The notes beneath the pieces were generated by a model. That model was given only the letters and a program-made list of their open reading frames with translations. It was not told the DNA's origin and did not search any database. This document shows, one piece after another, positions 1-6,460 of a stretch of DNA of 15,412 bases (position 1 is the stretch's first letter; each line of letters begins with the position of its first letter). Position numbers and translations under genes: made by a program. The stretch is from Thiomicrorhabdus sp. (GTDB taxonomy: Bacteria > Pseudomonadota > Gammaproteobacteria > Thiomicrospirales > Thiomicrospiraceae): positions 1-15,412 of the forward strand of contig WFNQ01000261.1 of NCBI GenBank assembly GCA_015488565.1. Reading direction: 5' to 3'.

Positions 1-4
1 ACAA

Positions 5-13
5 CCCTATATA
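5..13 (+). promoter_or_regulatory. Candidate sigma32 (heat-shock) -10 element upstream of dnaK
   Basis: The bases CCCTATATA match the sigma32 -10 consensus CCCCATNTA with one mismatch, and they sit about 40 bp before the dnaK start codon. Heat-shock sigma factor control of dnaK is established in gammaproteobacteria. The matching -35 element (CTTGAA type) would lie to the left of base 1, so the promoter cannot be confirmed here. The same bases could instead be a fortuitous AT-rich stretch, or dnaK could be read from an upstream grpE promoter. Confidence 0.35.
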
Positions 14-54
14 ACTTACAAGATTAAGAAAGTAAAACTTTGGAGAAAATAGAA

Positions 55-1971
55 ATGGCTAAAATTATTGGTATTGATTTAGGAACAACCAACTCGTGTG
101 TTGCGGTAATGGAAGGCAAAGAGGTTAAGGTTATTCCAAATGCAGAGGGCGTACGCACCACCCCTTCAATTGTTGCTTATACGCAAGATGGTGAAGTGTT
201 AGTGGGTGATTCTGCAAAACGTCAAGCGGTTACCAACCCTGAGAACACCTTGTTTGCTATTAAGCGTTTAATTGGTCGTAGAGCTGACGATAAAGTGGTT
301 CAAAAAGACAAAGACATGGTGCCTTACGCCATTGTTGCGGCCGATAACGGCGATGCATGGGTGGAAGTGAATGGTGAAAAATTATCACCACAAGAAGTGT
401 CTGCTAAAACATTGATGAAAATGAAAAAAACGGCTGAAGACTATTTAGGTCATGAAGTGACGGAAGCCGTGGTAACGGTTCCGGCTTACTTTAATGATGC
501 GCAACGTCAAGCCACCAAGGATGCGGGTAAAATTGCAGGCTTAGAAGTGAAGCGCATTATCAATGAGCCAACCGCGGCGGCACTGGCTTACGGTATGGAC
601 AAAGTAACCAAAGATAGCACCATTGCTGTTTACGATTTAGGGGGCGGAACATTTGATGTATCCATCATTGAAGTCGCGGATCTTGATGGTGAAAAACAAG
701 TTGAAGTGTTGTCAACCAATGGTGATACCTTTTTAGGTGGGGAAGATTTTGATAACGCCATCGTTGAGTACATCGCAGAAGAGTTTAAGAAAGATCAAAA
801 TGTTGACCTTAAATTGGATAAGTTGGCTCTGCAACGTGTTCGTGAAGCGGCTGAAAAAGCAAAAATTGAACTGTCTTCACGTGAGCAAACAGATATTAAT
901 TTGCCTTACGTTACAGCGGATGCAACCGGTCCAAAACATTTAAACATGAAAATTACACGTGCTAAGTTTGAATCATTAATTGAGGACTTAGTAAAGCGTA
1001 CGATTGAGCCTTGTAAAATGGCATTAAAAGATGCGGGACTTTCTGCCTCTGAAATTGACGATGTTATCTTGGTCGGTGGTTCAACACGTGTCCCAATGGT
1101 TCAAGCAGCGGTTAAAGAGTTCTTTGGTAAAGAGCCTCGTAAAGATGTGAACCCAGATGAAGCGGTTGCAATGGGTGCAGCGATTCAAGGGGGTGTTTTA
1201 TCTGGTGATGTGAACGATGTATTGTTATTAGATGTGACGCCATTATCTCTAGGTATTGAGACGATGGGTGGTGTGATGACCAAGTTAATTGAGAAAAACA
1301 CCACGATTCCAACACGTAAATCGCAAGTGTTCTCAACGGCTGAAGATAATCAGTCGGCGGTAACGATTCATGTGGTACAAGGGGAGCGTGAAATTGCCTC
1401 TGGTAACAAATCTCTTGGGCAGTTTAATTTAGATGAAATCCCACCTGCACCACGTGGTACTCCTCAAATTGAAGTGACATTTGATATTGATGCGAATGGT
1501 ATCTTAAATGTATCAGCGAAAGACAAAGCGTCTGGTAAAGAGCAGCACATTACTATTCAAGCCTCTTCGGGTCTATCGGACGAAGAAGTGGAAGCAATGG
1601 TAAAAGATGCGGAAGCGCATGCGGCAGAAGATGCCAAGCTAAAAGAGCTGGTTGAAGTGCGTAACCAAGCGGATGCGATGGTTCATGGCACACAAAAAAT
1701 GCTTAAAGACGCGGGTGATGCGGTAGATGATGCTGAAAAAACAGCTGTAGAAGCGGCTATTACAGCGGTGGAAGAGGCGATTAAAGGTGATGATAAAGCA
1801 GCGATTGAAGCGAGTGTTGAAAAACTAGCGGAAGCGAGCAAGTCGATTGCTGAAAAAGCGCAAGCACAACAAGCGGCAGGCGGTGATGCAAAACCACAAG
1901 GTGAATCAAACAAAGCGGATGACGATATTGTTGATGCGGAGTTTGAAGAAGTAAACGACAATAAAAAATAA
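55..1971 (+). CDS. dnaK: Molecular chaperone DnaK (Hsp70)
   Basis: Cytoplasmic ATP-dependent chaperone that binds exposed hydrophobic peptides and cycles with DnaJ and GrpE. The protein is 638 residues, the same length as E. coli DnaK. The N-terminal ATPase domain opens with MAKIIGIDLGTTNSC. It carries the phosphate-binding DLGGGTFDVS at about residues 194-203, including the threonine equivalent to Thr199, then EPTAAALAYG and VGGSTRVP. The interdomain linker is DVLLLDVTPLSLGIET. A beta-sandwich substrate domain and helical lid follow, and the acidic tail contains DDDIVDAEFEEV, typical of proteobacterial DnaK. The ATG at 55 is chosen because GGAG at 42-45 is well placed before it. A longer reading from a TTG at 40 would start inside that ribosome binding site. 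A hairpin terminator follows and dnaJ lies 202 bp downstream. Confidence 0.98.
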   Translation: MAKIIGIDLGTTNSCVAVMEGKEVKVIPNAEGVRTTPSIVAYTQDGEVLVGDSAKRQAVTNPENTLFAIKRLIGRRADDKVVQKDKDMVPYAIVAADNGDAWVEVNGEKLSPQEVSAKTLMKMKKTAEDYLGHEVTEAVVTVPAYFNDAQRQATKDAGKIAGLEVKRIINEPTAAALAYGMDKVTKDSTIAVYDLGGGTFDVSIIEVADLDGEKQVEVLSTNGDTFLGGEDFDNAIVEYIAEEFKKDQNVDLKLDKLALQRVREAAEKAKIELSSREQTDINLPYVTADATGPKHLNMKITRAKFESLIEDLVKRTIEPCKMALKDAGLSASEIDDVILVGGSTRVPMVQAAVKEFFGKEPRKDVNPDEAVAMGAAIQGGVLSGDVNDVLLLDVTPLSLGIETMGGVMTKLIEKNTTIPTRKSQVFSTAEDNQSAVTIHVVQGEREIASGNKSLGQFNLDEIPPAPRGTPQIEVTFDIDANGILNVSAKDKASGKEQHITIQASSGLSDEEVEAMVKDAEAHAAEDAKLKELVEVRNQADAMVHGTQKMLKDAGDAVDDAEKTAVEAAITAVEEAIKGDDKAAIEASVEKLAEASKSIAEKAQAQQAAGGDAKPQGESNKADDDIVDAEFEEVNDNKK

Positions 1972-2002
1972 ACGTTTATATTATTTATAAATCAGTATAA
2001 TT

Positions 2003-2035
2003 CGGGCGATTCAATATTGAATTGCCCGTTTTTAT
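2003..2035 (+). terminator. Rho-independent terminator of dnaK
   Basis: A near-perfect palindrome starts with CGGGC at 2003 and ends with GCCCG at 2028. Its core ATTCAATATTGAAT is exactly self-complementary, and one G-U pair separates core and ends. A run of five T follows at once. It lies 31 bp past the dnaK stop codon, as expected of an intrinsic terminator. It would leave dnaJ dependent on read-through or on its own promoter. Confidence 0.85.
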
Positions 2036-2087
2036 TTGAAATAAACTTTGTTTAGCATTTTCTTAAAAGGTCTATTTCAAATAAAAA
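2029..2087. repeat. Perfect 15-bp inverted repeat in the dnaK-dnaJ gap
   Basis: The arms at 2029-2043 and 2073-2087 are exact reverse complements (TTTTTATTTGAAATA and its complement) around a 29-base spacer. The left arm overlaps the T-run of the dnaK terminator. The arms are very AT-rich, so a hairpin would be weak in RNA, and a dimeric protein site is also possible. No known operator is recognised. Confidence 0.6.
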
Positions 2088-2096
2088 TATTTTCCC

Positions 2097-2150
2097 TTTA
2101 ACCCAAGCCCTTACATAGGTTTGTATTTCTATGTAAGGATCTGGGTTTAA
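2097..2150 (+). repeat. Imperfect hairpin in the leader just upstream of dnaJ
   Basis: The inner stem is ten perfect pairs, CCTTACATAG at 2109-2118 with CTATGTAAGG at 2129-2138, around a 10-base loop. An outer stem pairs AACCCA at 2100-2105 with TGGGTT at 2142-2147 across a small internal loop. No T-run follows, so it does not look like a terminator. It ends 23 bp before the dnaJ start, so it does not cover the ribosome binding site directly. It may be a structured 5' leader or an operator. The role is unknown. Confidence 0.55.
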
Positions 2151-2173
2151 CTTAGTTAAAATACGAGAGTTCG

Positions 2174-3328
2174 ATGAGTAAAACCTGCTATTACGAAATT
2201 TTATCCGTGTCCAGAACCGCTTCAGAGGGTGAAATTAAAAAAGCCTATCGAAAAATGGCGATGAAGTTTCATCCTGACCGTAACCCAGATAATAAAGACG
2301 CTGAAAATAAATTTAAAGAAGCATCCGAAGCGTATGAAGTGTTGTCTGATTCACAAAAACGTGCGACTTATGATCAGTTTGGTCATGCTGGGTTAGATGG
2401 TCAATCGGGCGGTGGTTTTAGTGGTGGTTTTGAAGGTGGCTTTGGTGATATTTTTAGTGAAATGTTTGGTGGAGGTTTTGGTGGGCAGCGTGGGCCACAA
2501 GCGGGCGCAGACCTTCAGTATGAATTAGAAATTTCGCTAGAAGATGCGGTAGCAGGCACCTCGGTAGATATTCGTATTCCAACCAAAGACAGTTGTGAAA
2601 GCTGTGATGGGTCGGGGGCAGAACCCGGTAGTTCAGTCGATACCTGTCCGACTTGTCATGGTGCTGGTCAAGTACGAATGCAACAAGGTTTTTTTGCCGT
2701 TAACCGTGCTTGCCCAAATTGTCAGGGAACAGGGCAGCTTATTAAGTCTCCGTGTAAAAAATGCCGTGGTGAAGGTTTTACTCATGGTCATAAAACGTTG
2801 TCGGTTAAGATTCCTGCCGGTGTGGATACGGGAGATCGTATTCGTCTTCAAGGGGAAGGGGAAGCGGGTGAAAAAGGCGCACCTCGCGGCGATTTATATG
2901 TTCGAATGAATGTTAAAAAACACGCTATTTTTGAACGAGATGATAATACCTTGTTTTGTGATTTACCGATAAGTTTTTCTACGGCGGCCTTAGGTGGTAC
3001 AGTGGATGTTCCCACTCTGGGAGGCAAAGCCAGCTTAAAAATCCCAGCAGGCACACAGTCAGGGCAACGTTTTAAACTGGCAGGAAAAGGCGTAAAATCC
3101 GTTCGTTCATCTCGTGTAGGCGATATGATTGTTGAGGTGCACATTGAAACCCCTGTGAAGCTCACGGCACGTCAAAAAGAATTATTACAAGAGTTTGATG
3201 AAAGTCTTAAAGGTAAGCACCATAAGCAGCATAGTCCTAAAGAGCATGGTTTTTTTGACTCGGTAAAATCTTTTTTTACCGGGGATGATTCGAAAAAAAA
3301 TGATAAAAATGATGGCCCTTGGAAGTAA
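2174..3328 (+). CDS. dnaJ: Co-chaperone DnaJ (Hsp40)
   Basis: Cytoplasmic partner of DnaK that delivers substrates and stimulates its ATPase. The protein has 384 residues, close to the family norm of about 375-380. The J domain is at the N terminus, with HPD at residues 33-35. A Gly/Phe-rich stretch runs from about 75 to 115. A zinc-binding cysteine-rich region from about 141 to 200 has four intact CxxCxGxG-type repeats (CESCDGSG, CPTCHGAG, CPNCQGTG, CKKCRGEG). C-terminal substrate-binding domains follow, then a charged tail ending GPWK. The start is ATG 2174 with GAGAG at 2164-2168. It follows dnaK, as is usual, but behind a terminator and two inverted repeats. dapB begins 19 bp after its stop, so the two are probably co-transcribed. 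Confidence 0.97.
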   Translation: MSKTCYYEILSVSRTASEGEIKKAYRKMAMKFHPDRNPDNKDAENKFKEASEAYEVLSDSQKRATYDQFGHAGLDGQSGGGFSGGFEGGFGDIFSEMFGGGFGGQRGPQAGADLQYELEISLEDAVAGTSVDIRIPTKDSCESCDGSGAEPGSSVDTCPTCHGAGQVRMQQGFFAVNRACPNCQGTGQLIKSPCKKCRGEGFTHGHKTLSVKIPAGVDTGDRIRLQGEGEAGEKGAPRGDLYVRMNVKKHAIFERDDNTLFCDLPISFSTAALGGTVDVPTLGGKASLKIPAGTQSGQRFKLAGKGVKSVRSSRVGDMIVEVHIETPVKLTARQKELLQEFDESLKGKHHKQHSPKEHGFFDSVKSFFTGDDSKKNDKNDGPWK

Positions 3329-3347
3329 GAGTCAAAAAGGATTGAAT

Positions 3348-4151
3348 ATGATGAGAGTGGCGATTGCAGGGGCTTCTGGTCGAATGGGCCGAAACTTAAT
3401 TGATGCGGTTAATCAAACTGAGGGCTTAGTTGTGACCGCTGCAATTGAACGTCCTGAAAGCAGTTTACTCGGGGTTGATGCGGGTGAGTTAGCTGGCGTT
3501 GGCTCTTTGGGTGTGACGGTTGTGGGTTCGGTGGAATCCGTTGCCGATGCTTTTGATGTATTGATTGATTTTACCGTGCCTGATGCAACGATATCTAATT
3601 TAGATGTTTGTATAAAATACCATAAAAAAATTGTGATTGGTACCACAGGATTTGATGCCGCAGGGTTAGCGGCGATTGATCGAGCGTCTGAATCCATTGC
3701 TATTTTATTTGCAGCAAATTATAGCGTCGGTGTTAATTTATGCCTTAAGTTATTAAAACAAGCCGCAGAAGTATTAAATAACGACTATGACATTGAAGTA
3801 ATTGAAGGACATCACCGTCATAAAATTGATGCACCTTCGGGTACAGCATTACGAATGGGTGAAGTGGTTGCTGACGCTTTAGGTCGAGACTTAAAAGATT
3901 GTGCAGTGTATGGCCGTGAAGGTATTACTGGCGCACGTGACCCAAATACCATTGGCTTTGCGACGATACGTGCGGGAGATATTGTCGGGGATCATACCGT
4001 TCTGTTTGCCACAGAAGGGGAGCGGGTTGAAATTACCCATAAAGCGTCCAGTCGAATGACCTTTGCGAAAGGCGCGGCACGTGCTTGTGACTGGTTAATG
4101 CATAAAGACAAAGGCCTGTTTGATATGCAAGATGTTTTAAATTTACGATAA
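3348..4151 (+). CDS. dapB: 4-hydroxy-tetrahydrodipicolinate reductase DapB
   Basis: Cytoplasmic NAD(P)H-dependent reductase of the diaminopimelate-lysine pathway. It supplies precursors of peptidoglycan and lysine. The N-terminal Rossmann fold carries GASGRMGR at residues 8-15. The family signature EGHHRHKIDAPSGTA lies at 153-167. H155/H156 and K159 correspond to the catalytic His-His pair and lysine (159/160 and 163 in E. coli numbering). The protein has 267 residues against about 273 in E. coli. The frame is open back to 3285, inside dnaJ. ATG 3348 is preferred because AAAAGG ends 7 bp before it and the fold begins directly there, although the adjacent ATG at 3351 would serve equally. It follows dnaJ closely and converges on rbgA. 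Confidence 0.96.
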   Translation: MMRVAIAGASGRMGRNLIDAVNQTEGLVVTAAIERPESSLLGVDAGELAGVGSLGVTVVGSVESVADAFDVLIDFTVPDATISNLDVCIKYHKKIVIGTTGFDAAGLAAIDRASESIAILFAANYSVGVNLCLKLLKQAAEVLNNDYDIEVIEGHHRHKIDAPSGTALRMGEVVADALGRDLKDCAVYGREGITGARDPNTIGFATIRAGDIVGDHTVLFATEGERVEITHKASSRMTFAKGAARACDWLMHKDKGLFDMQDVLNLR

Positions 4152-4157
4152 ATTTCT

Positions 4158-4197
4158 CCCCCCCCCTTCTATGTTTAGTGAATATCTAAGGGGGGGG
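4158..4197. terminator. C9/G8 hairpin between convergent dapB and rbgA
   Basis: A run of nine C (4158-4166) followed by TT faces AA and eight G (4190-4197), giving a 10-bp stem at 4159-4168 / 4188-4197 with a 19-base loop. It fills nearly the whole 46-bp gap between two converging genes and touches the rbgA stop codon. A bidirectional terminator role is inferred from position. Neither side has a proper T-run, so it is atypical. Confidence 0.5.
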
Positions 4198-5142
4198 TTA
4201 ACGCTTATTCTTTTTATGCCGTGCACGTCGTGCCTTTTTATTCGCTTCTTTGGCGGCCAGCTTCTCCTTTTTTTGTTCTCGCTGTATTTCAACCTGTTTT
4301 AATTCTTGTTCAATAATATCAGGCGTTTCTAGGGTTAAATTGCCCAGTATGGTGTCGCGATATTCGACGATAAAAATGCGCGATATTTTGTCTAAATCAA
4401 CCATGCCACCAGAACGTAAACAGCCTCGTTGCCGGCCAATGGCCTCTAAAAACTCAATGTCTGTATTGGGTAAATCATCCATGTTAAAACGTTCTTTCAG
4501 CGCCATGGGGTAGTTTTTCATTAAGTATTCTGCGGCGTAAGAGGCAATATCAGGCAATTCAAATGCCGTCTCTTTAATACCGCCTGTAATCGCCAAGCGG
4601 TAACCACTGTTCTCATTTTCGATATTTGGCCATAACATACCGGGGGTATCAATTAAGGTAATACCTTCTTCGAGTTTAATGCGCTGTTGATTTTTGGTAA
4701 CCGCAGGTTCGTTGCCCGTTTTGGCAATGGTACGACCTGTAATATTATTAATTAAGGTCGATTTCCCCACGTTGGGAATGCCAATGATTAGGACGTGGAT
4801 GGTTTTAATCGTTTTAACTTTTTCAGGCATCAGCTTTTTTATCATCGAAATGATCTGTTCACGTTTGTCCGACTGTTGTGCATTAAAGGCTAAGGTTTTT
4901 ACCTGTTTTTCTTGTTCTAGGTAGGTCTGCCAAAACTCGGTTCTTTCAGGATCGGCCAAATCCGTTTTATTGAGAATCTTAATCGTGGGTTTGTCACCTC
5001 GAATTTCTTCAATCATTGGGTTTTGACTGCTAAACGGAATTCGAGCATCCAGAACCTCAATAAAGACATCAATTTGATGAAAAATTTCTCTGACTTCTTT
5101 TTGGGCTTTATGCATATGCCCGGGGTACCACTGAATTGCCAT
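4198..5142 (-). CDS. rbgA: Ribosome biogenesis GTPase RbgA/YlqF family
   Basis: Predicted cytoplasmic GTPase for late assembly of the large ribosomal subunit, the established role of Bacillus RbgA. The 314-residue protein begins with the family signature WYPGHMHKA. It shows the circularly permuted order of G motifs: NKTD (G4) at 58-61, then GIPNVGKST (G1) at 121-129, PAVTK (G2 threonine) near 147-150 and DTPG (G3) at 165-168. The C terminus is very rich in Lys and Arg, fitting rRNA binding. The start ATG at 5142 has AAGG 8 bp upstream. It is a single gene, convergent with dapB and divergent from the response regulator gene. Function in this organism is inferred from the family, and ylqF is an alternative name. 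Confidence 0.92.
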   Translation of the reverse strand: MAIQWYPGHMHKAQKEVREIFHQIDVFIEVLDARIPFSSQNPMIEEIRGDKPTIKILNKTDLADPERTEFWQTYLEQEKQVKTLAFNAQQSDKREQIISMIKKLMPEKVKTIKTIHVLIIGIPNVGKSTLINNITGRTIAKTGNEPAVTKNQQRIKLEEGITLIDTPGMLWPNIENENSGYRLAITGGIKETAFELPDIASYAAEYLMKNYPMALKERFNMDDLPNTDIEFLEAIGRQRGCLRSGGMVDLDKISRIFIVEYRDTILGNLTLETPDIIEQELKQVEIQREQKKEKLAAKEANKKARRARHKKNKR

Positions 5143-5413
5143 GTTGATGCCTTGTTTTAATCATTTTAAAGAATTATAGCGTTTAACTGAAATAGACATT
5201 CATAAAGATGCGAGTAATTGTTTTTTATGGCTTAAAAATTGCTAATTGCTAATTAATAGTTTGATTTTATATCTTAAAACCAGATACCTTAAAATAAGTT
5301 CAAGCTTCTTTTATTAAATATGTTGTTGTACGTATTTTACTGAGTCTAATAGGGTGTTAAGGTAGGTGTTTGGTTTTTATGGTTCTAATGAATAGATAAA
5401 AGGTTTTTCGCGT
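5143..5413. other. AT-rich divergent intergenic region between rbgA and the HD-GYP gene
   Basis: These 271 bp separate two divergent genes and should hold both their promoters. Besides the rbgA -10 candidate, there is a short tandem repeat (ATTGCTA twice at 5238-5251, followed by ATTA). The rightward gene has AAAAGG at 5398-5403 as ribosome binding site. No convincing rightward promoter, small gene or RNA was recognised. Confidence 0.5.
5173..5178 (-). promoter_or_regulatory. Candidate -10 element for rbgA
   Basis: On the minus strand this hexamer is a perfect TATAAT, 30 bp upstream of the rbgA start codon. No convincing -35 hexamer is seen at 16-18 bp, so the assignment rests on the -10 match and position alone. 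Confidence 0.35.
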
Positions 5414-6460
5414 ATGTCGAACGGTTCCCATATATTAATTGTGGATGATGTCTCAGATAATATTCAAGTGGCGATGAGCATTTTAAAGGAGAAGAATTAT
5501 CAATTTTCTTTTGCTTTAAACGGTGAGCAGGCACTTAATCTCATTGAAAAAAACGAGTTTGACTTGATTTTATTGGATATTATGATGCCGGGAATGAGCG
5601 GCTATGAAGTCTGTCAGCAGTTAAAAGTGCACGCGAATACCAAAGAAATTCCGGTCATTTTCTTAACGGCAAAAGTAGATGTGGATTCAATTAAAGAGGG
5701 CTTTAAGGTGGGTGCGGTGGATTATATTACCAAACCTTTTCATCCTGAAGAGTTGATTGCTCGGGTTAAAACGCATTTGGAGTTGTATGCCGCAAAACGA
5801 GTATTAAAACGGCATAATTTGAATTTAAAAAACAGCTTGTTGTATCGTGAAAAACGCTTTATGCAGGAGTTGGATGACAATCAAAAGGAGATGATTCAGG
5901 TCTTAATTGAGTTGATGGAGGCAAATTCAGATGAAACGGGTCGTCATATTCGTCGCGTCGCGGAATACTCTCGATTGTTAGCCCACTATCATCCAAGCGT
6001 TACCGAAGAAGATGCTCAAATTATCTATTATGCGGCACCGATGCATGATATTGGAAAAATTGCACTTCCGCATGAAATCTTACATAAGCCTGGTCGGTTG
6101 ACGGAAGAAGAGTTTAATATCATGAAGACGCATACCACGCTGGCGCATGAGGTGCTTAAAATATCAAACCGAAAGTACATTAAAGCGGCTGAAATTATTG
6201 CGATGCAGCACCATGAAAAATGGAATGGAACCGGTTATCCATTAGGACTAGCTAGAGAAAATATACATCTTTATGCTCGAATTGTCGCCATTGCCGATGT
6301 GTTTGATGCGTTAACCCATAAGCGCATTTATAAAGAAGCGTGGTCTACAGAAGAAGCGGTTGAATACATTATTCAGCATAAAAATACGCAGTTTGACCCT
6401 GTCTTAGTGGATATTTTTGAAGAGCATGTTGATGAATTTATTGCCATCTCTCACTTTTAA
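5414..6460 (+). CDS. Response regulator with HD-GYP domain (predicted c-di-GMP phosphodiesterase)
   Basis: Cytoplasmic two-component output protein of 348 residues. The N-terminal receiver spans about 5-120. It has the acidic pair D11-D12, phospho-acceptor D55 in LLDIMMPGMSG, the switch threonine T85 and K107 in TKPF. A linker helix leads to an HD-GYP domain at about 155-340. This shows H178 in TGRHIRRV, the HD pair H211-D212 in MHDIGK, and HHEKWNGTGYP at 266-276. It then has ARIVAIADVFDALT, the usual final motif. All expected metal-binding residues look intact, so it should hydrolyse c-di-GMP when activated by phosphorylation. Catalysis is inferred from the family. Its last 29 bp overlap the start of the hybrid kinase gene, suggesting translational coupling and a shared pathway. 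Confidence 0.93.
   Translation: MSNGSHILIVDDVSDNIQVAMSILKEKNYQFSFALNGEQALNLIEKNEFDLILLDIMMPGMSGYEVCQQLKVHANTKEIPVIFLTAKVDVDSIKEGFKVGAVDYITKPFHPEELIARVKTHLELYAAKRVLKRHNLNLKNSLLYREKRFMQELDDNQKEMIQVLIELMEANSDETGRHIRRVAEYSRLLAHYHPSVTEEDAQIIYYAAPMHDIGKIALPHEILHKPGRLTEEEFNIMKTHTTLAHEVLKISNRKYIKAAEIIAMQHHEKWNGTGYPLGLARENIHLYARIVAIADVFDALTHKRIYKEAWSTEEAVEYIIQHKNTQFDPVLVDIFEEHVDEFIAISHF

Noticed and set aside
40..54. TTG start giving a five-residue N-terminal extension to DnaK
   Set aside because: The TTG lies in the ribosome binding site (TTGGAG), and DnaK proteins start MAKIIGIDLG.
5238..5254. Short ATTGCTA tandem repeat as a regulatory iteron or CRISPR-like repeat
   Set aside because: There are only two full 7-bp units in AT-rich DNA, with no spacers and no matching copies seen elsewhere in the window.
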